Below, piece after piece: positions 47,860 through 58,325 of a stretch of DNA of 64,000 bases. Position 1 is the first letter of the stretch. Every line of letters starts with the position of its first letter. The stretch comes from Pichia kudriavzevii. Lineage: Eukaryota > Ascomycota > Pichiomycetes > Pichiales > Pichiaceae. The notes beneath the pieces are model-generated. The model saw nothing but the letters and a program-made list of their open reading frames with translations, was not told where the DNA came from and made no database searches. Location of the stretch: contig NC_042506.1 in NCBI RefSeq assembly GCF_003054445.1, forward strand, positions 2,425,501 through 2,489,500. The letters are read 5' to 3'. The position numbers were made by a program, and so were the translations under genes.

Positions 47860-50800
47860 TTAGTTGGATTCATTAGTTGCAACCCATTTCCTAGCATTTC
47901 TGAAAAGTCTGATCCATGGACCGTATCCTGCCCATTCCTTCTTTTCCTCGGGTGGATAATAAGAATTGGATTCTAGTCTACAGACTCTTTCTGGATGAGG
48001 CATCATAGCCAAAACTCTACCGTTTTCACTTCTGATAGCAGTAATACCATTTGGTGAACCGTTAGGGTTGAGTGGATACTTTTCGGTTGGAACACCATAA
48101 TTATCAACATAGCGTGCACCAACCAATCCTCTCTTGACAAATTGCTCCAACTTTTCTTGGGTATCCCACTGTGCCCTACCTTCTCCATGTGCAACAGCAA
48201 TTGGGATTCTAGAGCCATTCATGCCATCGAAGAAAATACATGGATTTTCGTTGGACTCCTGTGCGATTTCTAAGGTACAAACTCTGGCTTCGTATTGCTC
48301 AGACTTGTTTCTTTCGAAACTTGGCCATAACTCGGCACCATCAATCAAAGACTTAATCTTTGATAAGAATTGACAACCATTACAAGCACCAAAGGCAAAA
48401 GTGTCTGTTCTTGCGTTGAAAAAATTAGAAAACTCATTTCTTGCCTTTTCATTGTATAAAACAGATGTAGCCCATCCGTTACCTGCACCCAAAACATCAC
48501 CATAAGAGAAACCACCGCATGCAGCTAAACCGACATAGTTATCCAAAGTCACTTTTCCAGAAATAATATCAGTCATATGAACATCAACTGATTCAAAACC
48601 TGCTTGTTCGAAACACCACGCCATTTCCTGTTGACCATTAACACCTTGCTCTCTTAAGATAGCAACCTTTGGTCTTGTGTTTAATAAGCTGATACCTAAA
48701 TCGTTCTTAGGCTCGAATGTCAAGGAATACGTCAAACCAGGGTCCTTGTTATCGGAAATTGCACCGAATTCTTCGTCCGCTGATTGTGGATTATCTCTTA
48801 ACCTTTGTAGATGATAAGAGGTCAAACTCCATTGTTCTTGTAGTCTAGCTCTACTATCAGATAGAACTCTGTCTCCATTGAAAACAACAGTAATGGTTTG
48901 TTTGTCATCAAATACAGGGGTACCAATAACAGAAATAAAATCACTCTTAACACCATTATTTTCAAAAACAGCAGTAAATGCGTCAACTTCGGCTCTCTTA
49001 ATTTGAAAAACAGCGCCTAACTCTTCGTTGAACAATGCGGTGAATACATCGCTTGTCTTGTCTTTCAATTCAACATCTAAACCAGACCTACCAGCAAATG
49101 CCATTTCCAATAGAGTGACAATTAAACCACCATCAGATATATCATGATATGCCAAAACATCAAAATGATTGTGCAAATGTAAAACTGACAATAGGAAACC
49201 TTTCAAAACGGAGTTGTCGTGAACAGTTGGGCAAGTGTCACCAATTTGGTTGTAAACTTGTGCTAACGCAGAACCACCCAATGATTTTTTAACACTTGCA
49301 GCAAGGTCAACGTGAACTAAGACGGTCTCTTCAGGGATGTTTTGTAATTGAGGAGTCCATGTTTTAGACGTATCACTAACACCACAAAAAGATGTGCTGA
49401 TCAACGATAATGGAGCCATAACAGTTTTATCATCCCAAGACATCTTCATAGACATGGAATCTTTACCCACTGGAATCGCAACACCCAATGAAGGACATAG
49501 ATCCAATGAAATTGCTTGAACTGCCTGATATAGTGCAGAGCCTTCACCTGGTGTAGAAGCAGAAGACATCCAGTTAGCAGAGATTTTAACCATATCCAAG
49601 CTCTTGATATCAGCTGCAACTAAATTCAACAAAGACTCAGCAATCGTCATTTTAGCAGATGCTGCTGCATCGATGATTGCGATTGTTGGTTTCTCACCCA
49701 TAGCTAATGCCTCACCTGTTTGGATCAACTCTTCACCCAAAGAAGTACAAGTAACACCTACATCCGCAACAGGAACTTGCCATGGGCCAACGAATTGATC
49801 TCTATCGATTAAACCAGTAACTGTTCTATCTGCAATTGTAATAAGGAATGATTTAGAACCAACAGATGGTAGTTGTAAAACTCTCGATAAAGCATCGTTA
49901 ATTTCGATATTGGTGGTATCAACAGGTGATAATTGTAGTTTCTTTGTCACGTCGTTTCTAGACATTTTTGGAGGTTTACCGAATAAGATAGACATTTCCA
50001 AATCTATTGGGGTAGTTTTCAATAGTTTATCTGTTAATACTAATCTCTGTTCGCTGGTTGCAGTACCTACAACGGCAAACGGACATCTTTCTCTTTCACA
50101 AATATTTTTGAAAAACTCTAGATTACTCTGGGAGACACCCAAAACATATCTCTCTTGGGATTCGTTACACCATAATTCCATTGGAGACATGCCTGGTTCT
50201 AGTGAAAGGATATCCCGTAACTCAAATTTAGCACCTAAACCGTTGTCATGAACTAATTCAGGCAACGCATTGGATAAACCACCAGCTCCAACATCATGGA
50301 TACATTGAATTGGAGAATCAACCCCCAAACTATTACAAGCATCAATAACTTGTTGAGCTCTTCTTTGCATTTCTGGATTTCCTCTTTGAACAGATGCAAA
50401 ATCTAAATCGGCAGAACCTTCGCCTGATGCTACGGAAGAGGCTGCACCACCACCTAAACCAATTAGCATGGATTGACCACCCAAAACAATAATTGCAGAA
50501 CCTGGAGTGATTTTGAAATCCGACTTCAAAGATAATTGAGGCCTGACTGCTCCCATACCACCGGCAATCATGATTGGCTTATGGAAACCCCTAATTTCAT
50601 CCTTGCCTTCTGAATTCTTAACAGATGTCGTTAGAGTTCTAAAGTAACCAGTAATACAAGGTCTACCGAACTCGTTGTTGAAAGCTGCAGAGCCTAAAGG
50701 CGCTTCAATCATAATATCTAATGGAGATGCAATATGATTAGGTTTTCCTACCGATAATTCCCATGGTTGTTTTAGGTCCGGAATTTCTAGATCCGAAACA

Positions 50801-51939
50801 GAAAAACCTGACAATCCACATTTTGGCTTAGAACCTCTACCAACTGCACCTTCATCTCTAATTTCACCACCAGAACCGGTAGCTGCACCTGGGAATGGCG
50901 AAACAGCAGTTGGGTGGTTATGTGTCTCAACTTTGATTAGAGTATGCACTGTTTCCTTGGTTGAGGTCCATGTGTTTCTCTTCTCCAAATTAGGACCAAA
51001 ATAGTAGGCTGGTGAGCCTTCAAAAACTGCAGCATTATCACTATAAGCAGAAACCGTATATTGAGGGTTCAAATTATGAGTATTTCTAATCATTTGGAAT
51101 AGAGACATATCTTTCTTTTCATTATCAATTGTCCAATCAGCATTGAAAATCTTATGTCTGCAATGTTCAGAGTTGACTTGAGCAAACATAAATAGCTCAA
51201 CGTCGGTTGGGTTTCTATTGAGGTTATTCTTGAAGGCATCGATTAAGTAAGAAATTTCACCATCGTCCAATGCTAAACCCATTTCTTTATTTGCCTTGAT
51301 CAAGTTTTCCTTTGATGAGATGATATCAACATGCACTAGAGGTTTTGGCTCATGTTCTTCAAACAAATCATTGTACTTTGGAACTGAATCGTTGATAAAT
51401 AAGGTTTGGGTCATTCTATCATACACAGAAGCAAATGATGCATACTGTTCGTTATGCAACTGTTCCAATAATGGAAAGCCTGGTCTAACATCAATCAGAA
51501 CCGCAGTACCTCTTTCGATTCTTTCAATCTTATCACCTAGACCACAAACTTCCATAATATTGGTTGCCTTTGAAGACCATGGAGAGATAGTACCTGGTCT
51601 AGGGAGGATTCTAAATAAATAAGTATCTGAATGCAAAGATTTGAGTTTATCTACTGAATCCTGATGGTCACCATCTAGTTGTACTAGCTCATTCAACAGT
51701 TTTGACTTTGGGTCCGATAGGTCCAATTCATTATCGTATTTCAATAGAGTTTTGACTTTGTTGAGGGTCACCTCGTCAAGCAGTGACTTTGTATGAATGT
51801 AGTGAATATGGCATGATCTAACATCTATCACAACAGAAGACTTTAATGAGTTATCAATTTCGGAAATCAAATTTGAAACCCTGAAGTTTGATAGTGCTTG
51901 AGAACCAGGCAAGATGATCATTCTACTATCTTGGGACAT
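47860..51939 (-). CDS. ADE6: Phosphoribosylformylglycinamidine synthase Ade6
   Basis: This enzyme converts FGAR, ATP and glutamine to FGAM, the fourth step of purine synthesis. The 1359-residue protein is the large single-chain PurL form (S. cerevisiae 1358). The N-terminal PurS-like part is followed by the ATP-binding synthetase halves (VETHNHPTAVSPFPGAATGSGG, CIHDVGAGGLSNALPEL, GKDSMSMKM). A C-terminal class I glutaminase has nucleophile C1186 in FGACNGCQF and H1315/E1317 in MMPHPERV. It is divergent from GCN5 across ~510 bp. Confidence 0.98.
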   Translation of the reverse strand: MSQDSRMIILPGSQALSNFRVSNLISEIDNSLKSSVVIDVRSCHIHYIHTKSLLDEVTLNKVKTLLKYDNELDLSDPKSKLLNELVQLDGDHQDSVDKLKSLHSDTYLFRILPRPGTISPWSSKATNIMEVCGLGDKIERIERGTAVLIDVRPGFPLLEQLHNEQYASFASVYDRMTQTLFINDSVPKYNDLFEEHEPKPLVHVDIISSKENLIKANKEMGLALDDGEISYLIDAFKNNLNRNPTDVELFMFAQVNSEHCRHKIFNADWTIDNEKKDMSLFQMIRNTHNLNPQYTVSAYSDNAAVFEGSPAYYFGPNLEKRNTWTSTKETVHTLIKVETHNHPTAVSPFPGAATGSGGEIRDEGAVGRGSKPKCGLSGFSVSDLEIPDLKQPWELSVGKPNHIASPLDIMIEAPLGSAAFNNEFGRPCITGYFRTLTTSVKNSEGKDEIRGFHKPIMIAGGMGAVRPQLSLKSDFKITPGSAIIVLGGQSMLIGLGGGAASSVASGEGSADLDFASVQRGNPEMQRRAQQVIDACNSLGVDSPIQCIHDVGAGGLSNALPELVHDNGLGAKFELRDILSLEPGMSPMELWCNESQERYVLGVSQSNLEFFKNICERERCPFAVVGTATSEQRLVLTDKLLKTTPIDLEMSILFGKPPKMSRNDVTKKLQLSPVDTTNIEINDALSRVLQLPSVGSKSFLITIADRTVTGLIDRDQFVGPWQVPVADVGVTCTSLGEELIQTGEALAMGEKPTIAIIDAAASAKMTIAESLLNLVAADIKSLDMVKISANWMSSASTPGEGSALYQAVQAISLDLCPSLGVAIPVGKDSMSMKMSWDDKTVMAPLSLISTSFCGVSDTSKTWTPQLQNIPEETVLVHVDLAASVKKSLGGSALAQVYNQIGDTCPTVHDNSVLKGFLLSVLHLHNHFDVLAYHDISDGGLIVTLLEMAFAGRSGLDVELKDKTSDVFTALFNEELGAVFQIKRAEVDAFTAVFENNGVKSDFISVIGTPVFDDKQTITVVFNGDRVLSDSRARLQEQWSLTSYHLQRLRDNPQSADEEFGAISDNKDPGLTYSLTFEPKNDLGISLLNTRPKVAILREQGVNGQQEMAWCFEQAGFESVDVHMTDIISGKVTLDNYVGLAACGGFSYGDVLGAGNGWATSVLYNEKARNEFSNFFNARTDTFAFGACNGCQFLSKIKSLIDGAELWPSFERNKSEQYEARVCTLEIAQESNENPCIFFDGMNGSRIPIAVAHGEGRAQWDTQEKLEQFVKRGLVGARYVDNYGVPTEKYPLNPNGSPNGITAIRSENGRVLAMMPHPERVCRLESNSYYPPEEKKEWAGYGPWIRLFRNARKWVATNESN

Positions 51940-52448
51940 GGTTTTGGAGGTAAGTTGATGAAGAGGTATTTGAGAGGATACAGGAAAGAGAGACTATATG
52001 GTTGGAAGAGCTGAAGGTAGTTAAAGGATGGAGGAAATCTGATAAAAAGAGAAAGAAATGGAAAATCTACGTATTATAAGTATCGATTCAATTGCAATTC
52101 AAGACATGTGTAGCTTCATCAATATAAATAAATATATCTCTAGGCAAGAAAAAGTTCAGAAAAAAAAATTACACTGACTTCTTCCCGATTTCTGAAAAGA
52201 GCGAAATCCAGAGAAAATGTAAAATTTCCAAGTTGAGATGAAAGCATGAAAAAGTATAATGGGAAGAGGAGGAAGGTTGATACTGAGATACTGAAATTCT
52301 GAGATACTGAGAAATTCAAGTTGACATGAAAACCAAGCTAAGTTTTGAGCAAAGACTAGAGCATCAACAACTTGCGCAGTTGTGCCAGAGAAATCTCAAA
52401 GCATCCCCCCCCTTCCCCCTCACATTACTATATATTTAATTGCCAGGA
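51940..52448. promoter_or_regulatory. Divergent promoter ADE6/GCN5
   Basis: This 509-bp region includes a short repeat of GATACTGA units at about 52279-52311. A C-run lies at about 52406-52413 and TATATTTAA at about 52430-52438 next to the GCN5 start. I saw no exact TGACTC (Gcn4/Bas1) site. No gene is seen. Confidence 0.45.
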
Positions 52449-54125
52449 ATGCCACCCGTGAAGAGAAGATCAGATAGAACACACGTTGGGAAAAATGACG
52501 TGAAGAGGCCCAAGATCAAAGGTGCTGATACGCAGCTAAGTGACGGGAAAGACAAAACGGCTATTGTGAATGTAGATGGCGATCAAACAAAGGGCACTGA
52601 AGAAACAGAGAAAATGGCTGAACAGAATCTAGGCAGTTCAAATGAAGAAGAAGTGTGTGGGGGTTTTAAAAGTGAAAATAACGAGGACGCTGAAAATGAA
52701 AATGAAAATGAAAATGAAAATGAAATTGAAAATGAAATTGAAATTGATAATAAGAACGAAATTGAACAAGAGTCTCTCGGGACTGATGATAATCATAATA
52801 ATGGTCATGATGAGCATGATGAAAAGCAAGCTGATGGTCACAAAGAGAGTGATTTAAAGAATGAGCCCAAAGAGCAAGCTAAAGAAGAAGGCACAGGCGA
52901 TCAAAATAATGGAAACCAGGCTGATAATGGATCTGTGCAAGACACAGTCGATCCAATAATAGCAGGTGAGGGTGCCGATGAGGAGGAGGTCAATGACGAG
53001 GACAGTAAAAGGGTACATACTTTTACTTTTGACGGGTGTCAGTATACATATAAAGACAGGCCATCAGTCATTGAAGAAAAGACAGGGGATATTGAATTTC
53101 GTGTTGTCAACAACGACGATAGTCGTGATAGTATGATCATATTAACAGGGTTGAAGAATATTTTTCAAAAGCAACTACCAGAGATGCCCAAAGCGTATAT
53201 TGCGAGGTTAGTGTACGATCGAAGTCATGTATCTATTGCAGTGGTACGAAAGCCATTGACGGTTGTTGGAGGTATTACCATTCGACCTTTTGAAAGCCAC
53301 GAATTTGCAGAGATTGTGTTTTGTGCGATTTCATCAACAGAGCAAGTTCGAGGGTACGGTGCACATCTAATGAACCATTTAAAAGACTATGTTCGAAATA
53401 CCAGTAAGATCAAATACTTTCTAACTTATGCGGATAATTATGCGATTGGATATTTTAAGAAACAGGGATTTACCAAGGACATTACATTGCCAAAGCATGT
53501 TTGGATGGGATACATCAAAGACTACGAAGGTGGTACACTAATGCAGTGTTCAATGCTACCCAAAATACGATATTTGGATAGCAACAAGATACTAGCGCTA
53601 CAAAAGGCATCGATACTGAGCAAGATTCGAACAATTGGTAAATCGCATGTTGTATATAAAGGGCTGGATTATTTTAAGAAGAAAAACTTTGAGCCATTGA
53701 ATCCGTTCAATATACCTGGCTTGAAGGAGGCTGGTTGGACCAGAGAGATGGACGATTTAGCACAAAAACCCAAGAGAGGGGCGCATTATATTGCAATGTT
53801 GACGATATTAACAGAGATGCAGAACCATCCATCTAACTGGCCATTTGTACAGCCTGTCAGTAGAACAGACGTTCCTGATTATTACGAGGTCATTAAGGAG
53901 CCGATGGATTTAAGTACCATGGAGGTGAAGCTCGAGAATGATGCGTACCAGACCATGGAAGATTTCATATATGACTGTAAGTTGATTTTCAACAATTGCC
54001 GCCAATATAATGGTGAGAACACGACATTCTATAAGAATGCAAACAAGCTTGAAAAAGCCGTCATTGCCAAGCTCAAAGACTTCCCAGAATATTCTCACTG
54101 TCTAGATACATTGACCCATAGATGA
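52449..54125 (+). CDS. GCN5: Histone acetyltransferase Gcn5 (SAGA/ADA)
   Basis: Gcn5 acetylates histone H3 (K9, K14 and others) as the catalytic subunit of SAGA, SLIK and ADA. The GNAT domain spans about 200-360. [11 protein letters not shown] carries the catalytic Glu, and [10 protein letters not shown] is the acetyl-CoA-binding Q/R-x-x-G-x-G/A motif. The bromodomain lies at about 450-545 ([29 protein letters not shown], read in parts). I start at the ATG at 52449 because the frame upstream opens with TTG. The protein has 558 residues against 439 in S. cerevisiae. The excess is an acidic N-terminus with an (Glu-Asn)n repeat. It is convergent with PUP2, as in S. cerevisiae. Confidence 0.97.
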   Translation: MPPVKRRSDRTHVGKNDVKRPKIKGADTQLSDGKDKTAIVNVDGDQTKGTEETEKMAEQNLGSSNEEEVCGGFKSENNEDAENENENENENEIENEIEIDNKNEIEQESLGTDDNHNNGHDEHDEKQADGHKESDLKNEPKEQAKEEGTGDQNNGNQADNGSVQDTVDPIIAGEGADEEEVNDEDSKRVHTFTFDGCQYTYKDRPSVIEEKTGDIEFRVVNNDDSRDSMIILTGLKNIFQKQLPEMPKAYIARLVYDRSHVSIAVVRKPLTVVGGITIRPFESHEFAEIVFCAISSTEQVRGYGAHLMNHLKDYVRNTSKIKYFLTYADNYAIGYFKKQGFTKDITLPKHVWMGYIKDYEGGTLMQCSMLPKIRYLDSNKILALQKASILSKIRTIGKSHVVYKGLDYFKKKNFEPLNPFNIPGLKEAGWTREMDDLAQKPKRGAHYIAMLTILTEMQNHPSNWPFVQPVSRTDVPDYYEVIKEPMDLSTMEVKLENDAYQTMEDFIYDCKLIFNNCRQYNGENTTFYKNANKLEKAVIAKLKDFPEYSHCLDTLTHR

Positions 54126-54236
54126 TTTGAGGGTTGTCTCTTAAACTGTTATAAGAATAGCTAGATCTAGATATAAATAGGTAGATAGATATAGATATAT
54201 ACGCATAACGATGTTTATGTATCTGAAATGACAGGC

Positions 54237-55013
54237 TCACTCTTGCATTTGTTGGTCTTCTTCACCTTCCTTTTCCTGTTGCTTCACCACTTCTATGATT
54301 TGCGCCACTTCATCGTCCGAATATATTCTAAATCCTTTATCCTTGGTGACACTGGCTAGCTGCGTGTTCTTGGAATCCAATTTTTCTTCCATCACCTGCT
54401 TAAGTATCTTCAGAGTTAACACCTCAGCTTCCTTTAAAGTTAGAGATTTATGGTATTCATTCTGCAGCTCTGCCTGTGCACCCTCGGAGCCCGATCCAAT
54501 AGCCTTTGCATCATATCGGTAGAAAGTACCGGACGGTTCGGCGTGGTATAACTGAGGCCCCTTGTCGTCATCATAGCCAGCAATCAATAAGGCCACACCA
54601 AACGGTCTGGACATTAATCTCTTTTCGCCACTTGCTCCTTCTCCAAATCTCAATGCCAAGTCGCCAACAGACTGGGTCAAAGATTCCACCGATATTGGCT
54701 CATCATAATACAAATTGTGTTGAACAGCAGCGACTCTGGCGTGGTCAATCAAGGTTCTAGCATCTGCAGTTAACCCGGACATTGCACAACCTATATGTTT
54801 TTCAACTTCCATAATCTTTTCAATACTGTCACTCTCTAAGAGACATGAGGAGACTCTTTTTTCCACACCTAATATCACACCTTCACTGGTGGATATACCA
54901 ATGGCCGTTGATCCCAGCTTGATGGCCTCTAGAGAATATTCGACTTGAAATAACCGACCTTCAGGAGAGAAGGTGGAAACGCCACGATCATATTCACTTC
55001 TAGTTAAAAACAT
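54237..55013 (-). CDS. PUP2: 20S proteasome subunit alpha 5 (Pup2)
   Basis: Pup2 is one of seven alpha-ring subunits of the 20S proteasome, which gate substrate entry. The 258-residue protein starts [20 protein letters not shown], the alpha-type signature that ends in [21 protein letters not shown]. It lacks the processed catalytic Thr of beta subunits, as expected. The C-terminus is acidic and Gln-rich. S. cerevisiae Pup2 has 260 residues. GCN5 and PUP2 are neighbours with the same convergent arrangement there. Confidence 0.97.
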   Translation of the reverse strand: MFLTRSEYDRGVSTFSPEGRLFQVEYSLEAIKLGSTAIGISTSEGVILGVEKRVSSCLLESDSIEKIMEVEKHIGCAMSGLTADARTLIDHARVAAVQHNLYYDEPISVESLTQSVGDLALRFGEGASGEKRLMSRPFGVALLIAGYDDDKGPQLYHAEPSGTFYRYDAKAIGSGSEGAQAELQNEYHKSLTLKEAEVLTLKILKQVMEEKLDSKNTQLASVTKDKGFRIYSDDEVAQIIEVVKQQEKEGEEDQQMQE

Positions 55014-55824
55014 CTGCTCCTATATGCTGCAATGGGGGAAAGTAACGTATGTTCAAATAGATATCGGGACACACACGTACACAAACACAAACAATAGCTC
55101 AAACTTGCCTTGTCCCATTTACAAATTGAGGGCAAATTTGGTAATACCCAGATAATGGCAATTCATGTTTACACGTAAAAATGAGAACACATCGCGCTCA
55201 CGTGACCGACGACGGTCTGGTTTTTTTTTGCAGGTTTTAATTTTTGGGGGGGTTTTATACGTCTTTTTCATTTTTTCACATCTTTTATTCTACCGTTATG
55301 CGTTGTCCCTTTTTCTTCACTTTACTACTTTTGTTCCACTACTTTTGCTTCTTTTCAAGGATGAACACAACATGGATGAAACAAGGATGGTGTCCTAGAC
55401 ATTCCAATTAAACTCCCCCTCTGTTTCCGATTGCGAAATCTCGGGGTAGAAGGTTCCGTCGGTTTCTCCCCCTCCTTCAGCTTTACTGCGCCATCCGCCG
55501 TAGATTGGACAAACCTCAATGCCGTCCAAGTGTGTCCCTGTGTAAAGTCTAATTCAATGCTAGTATACAGTCTAAGGAGGGACGGACCCTTTTTACTGTG
55601 TGGAATGAGATCTGCGTTACCGACTCAACAAAAACAAAACAAGAGCTCGTTGTCCCCCCAATACGTCTGTCTCGTCGTGTACATACTGAGACGAATTAGT
55701 GCACCATCTCCAGGCTAACCTACCCAGCAAGTACATTTTTATACATCAGTACAAATTAGTGCACCACAATTCCAAACAAGGTGTCCAGCACATGCGTTTT
55801 CAAGAGGGCGCCTTACTGCACATT

Positions 55825-55854
55825 CTTGTCTTGTCTTGTCTTGTCTTGTCTTGT
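55825..55854. repeat. Pentanucleotide repeat (CTTGT)x6
   Basis: Six exact CTTGT units are followed by one CCTGT variant. It is a simple microsatellite inside the long upstream region of the TIP1-like gene. Confidence 0.95.
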
Positions 55855-56560
55855 CCTGTTGTTCACCCTCGCAACAAACAAGAGTCCCACAGGCAGCCAT
55901 GCCAACAGTGGCGCACCACGTGATCCCGTGACAGCGACGCACGTGTCCGCCTCAACTTCCACACTCCACTTGCACTTCACGAAAACCCCACTGTGGAAAT
56001 ATCCGTTGTAGAATACACCATGGAGTTTCTCCGGATACAAGCAAACCCAACTACAACAACCCTATGGCAACAGACAATTTCCCCTCTCAATAGGACAGCC
56101 ACAGCAGTCCCAATTAGTCCACCGTCTCTTCAGCCACTGTAGATGCGCCACTGGCTGAGACCCGACGCGTTTCCCGAATGAGGCGCGTGATGGTCATACT
56201 AGTAGCAACACCTAGAATGACAGTGACAGATCTGGACTCCCCCCAATTCAGTGCCGTGCACCATGCAGTTGTTGTACAAAGTAATGACTGTACAAGAAAG
56301 GTCTATTCCGTTACCGTGCAAAATTATACATATAAGAGCATAGGAACATATGAGTATACACAAATACAAGTACATACAAATCTACACAATCCACATCTCT
56401 CTAGTCTCTGCGATAACATGCAACAACCTTGTACATATCCTTCGAGCCTTGTATAATCCATTGACAGAAGGCGATGGGATGCGGGGACATGGAGAGGAGG
56501 GCACACCTGAGAATCTCGGATAATTCAACCGGAACTCCCCAACTGAAGTTGTAGTATGCT

Positions 56561-56596
56561 CTAAAATAGACACTAAAATAGACACTAAAATAAACA
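56561..56596. repeat. 12-bp tandem repeat, 3 copies
   Basis: CTAAAATAGACA occurs twice, followed by one copy with a single change (CTAAAATAAACA). The repeat is about 365 bp upstream of the TIP1-like start. Confidence 0.95.
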
Positions 56597-56958
56597 CCAC
56601 TTTAAATTCCACCGCCATTTCTAGTGGCACCGTAATTTTCTGCTGCAAATTTCTCCGCGTGCGTGCCGTCCAATTTGCAGAGATGCGTAAAGATTCGCGC
56701 TTGCTCGTTCCCATTTGGACCAACAGCGGGGTTCGCCAAAATTTGACTGTATAAATATCAACCATGACGCTCGCCTGGTGGTGTGGCCATCCTTAACCAC
56801 TTGCACAGCGGGGACTAGTCTCTGGTGGGTTTGTTGCTCTTGTTCTGGTTTAATTTTAGCCTTTCAGTGTTGTCTGTTTACTCTATTTTCTTTCTACTTG
56901 TTGTATTTTCCTTAGCAAGTGTCAACTAATTACGCTCACTCCCACTTAAACTCCCAGA

Positions 56959-57600
56959 ATGCAATTCTCCCAATCTCTTGTTTTATCCATCGCTACTTTA
57001 TTAGCTTCTGTTCACGCTGAAGACCTTTTGGTTGTCTTGAGAAGCGATATTCCAAACCATCTTAACGAATATCTCTCTTATATTCAAGCAAACACCCAAG
57101 AAAATGTCTCTCCATTGTTGACCCTTTTCCAACAAGCTCAAACTTACACTGACGACTCTTACACTACCTTGGTTGATGCTTCTCAAGCTGCTGCTATCAC
57201 CTCCTTTGCTGAGGGCTTGCCTTGGTACTCCTCCAGAATCGAACCATCGTTGAACTCTACTCCAGCGCCTTCTGCAACCTCTTCTGCTCCAGAATCAACT
57301 GCTTCCTCATCAGATGCTACCTCCACTAAGGAATCATCCTCTGCTGCCCCAACTACCTCTAGAGAATCCTCCTCTGAATCCACTTCCTCCGAAGCTACCT
57401 CTACTAAGGAATCCTCAAAGGAATCTTCAAAGGAATCCTCAAAGGACACAACTTCAAAGGACACAACCTTATCCTCTTCCACTCCAGCTCCTTCTCACTC
57501 CAAGACTGCAGAACCTTCCTCCTCTGTCTCCACTGCTGGCGCATCTTACCTTGCTCCAGGTGCTGGCTTGTTAGCTTTAGGTGCTATTGCTTTATTATAA
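56959..57600 (+). CDS. GPI-anchored cell-wall mannoprotein, Tip1/Srp1 family
   Basis: This is a covalently wall-linked mannoprotein of the Tip1/Tir/Dan family, which responds to cold, anaerobiosis or stress in S. cerevisiae. The 213 residues start with a signal peptide cut after about residue 20 (VHA-E). A PAU/TIP1-type domain spans about 21-97 (LVVLRSDIPNHLNEYLSYIQ, FAEGLPWYSSRI). A Ser/Thr-rich, O-glycosylation-prone stretch with repeated SKES units follows. The hydrophobic end GAGLLALGAIALL is a GPI-attachment signal. Codon use is strongly biased, so high expression is likely. The family is clear; the exact member is not, so no symbol is given. Confidence 0.9.
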   Translation: MQFSQSLVLSIATLLASVHAEDLLVVLRSDIPNHLNEYLSYIQANTQENVSPLLTLFQQAQTYTDDSYTTLVDASQAAAITSFAEGLPWYSSRIEPSLNSTPAPSATSSAPESTASSSDATSTKESSSAAPTTSRESSSESTSSEATSTKESSKESSKESSKDTTSKDTTLSSSTPAPSHSKTAEPSSSVSTAGASYLAPGAGLLALGAIALL

Positions 57601-58325
57601 GTAGTAACAGTGTGATATCTCTATTTTTTTATTTACGATAAACCCGAAAATAAGAAAAATATAATCTAAAAAAAAACACACACAAAAGAAACAAAAGAGA
57701 AGTTTTAAAACTTCTAAAAACTTATATTTTGCAACTCAAAATTCAACGTTTTTTTTTTTAATAAAAAAAATGGTAACTTTCATTTTCTTTCTAATGTATT
57801 ACACTAATTTTCAAGTATGTCTAATTTCTACGAGCTAACAACGGTATATATATATATTTATATTTTTTATATATACTTTCTCTTTGTCTCTTTAATAGCT
57901 TTATAGCAACCAATAAACCTTTTTCTCAAAGGTGAAAAGAAATATAAGGTGCAAATTGGAAGTAGATTTTTTCTCTCTTTTCTGTTTCTTAGTGTTGAAT
58001 CCATAGTCAACGAATAATTGTAATAATCGTAGCTACACATATACAGCCACATCTGTCACAATTTTGACTGAAAAATGTGTCAAGAGCGCATGAAAATCTG
58101 TTTACCGAAGAATCCGCACACCCTTAATATTTTTTTTTTTGGGGAGGGGGGGAAGCAAAGGGGGAACCAAATTGGTGGAATTTTGCTGGAGGCTCGTTCA
58201 ATGATTCAAAATGCTCAGCTAATTGTGTACACAACCCTTTAATCTCTTATACAACACTTTGTTAAGTTGCACAACCACCGTCCGTTGTCTCTCTTCTCTA
58301 GAGTGTATTGTCTCCAGCTACGCCA
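57601..58325. promoter_or_regulatory. TIP1-like 3' flank and SRT1 promoter
   Basis: These 725 bp hold several A and T tracts and a TA-rich run at about 57844-57877. T10 followed by a G-rich run lies at about 58131-58152. No gene or RNA is recognised; an open stretch on the minus strand at 57867-58052 is judged chance. Confidence 0.45.

Larger units (their letters stand above)
55014..56958. promoter_or_regulatory. Long intergenic region PUP2/TIP1-like gene
   Basis: No gene is supported in these 1.9 kb. GAGGGCAAA at 55128-55136, ~115 bp upstream of PUP2, resembles the Rpn4 proteasome element (GGTGGCAAA, or GAAGGCAAAA in Candida). Three copies of an AATTAGTGCACCA-like motif lie at 55694, 55754 and 56112. 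Six CTTGT units lie at 55825-55854, and three 12-bp CTAAAATAGACA units at 56561-56596. TATAAATA at 56750-56757 is ~200 bp before the TIP1-like ATG. A long promoter suits a strongly regulated cell-wall gene. Confidence 0.5.

Noticed and set aside
55014-56958. Solo LTR or other mobile-element remnant in the long PUP2/TIP1 gap
   Set aside because: I looked for TG...CA-ended direct repeats and target-site duplications and found only short tandem repeats.
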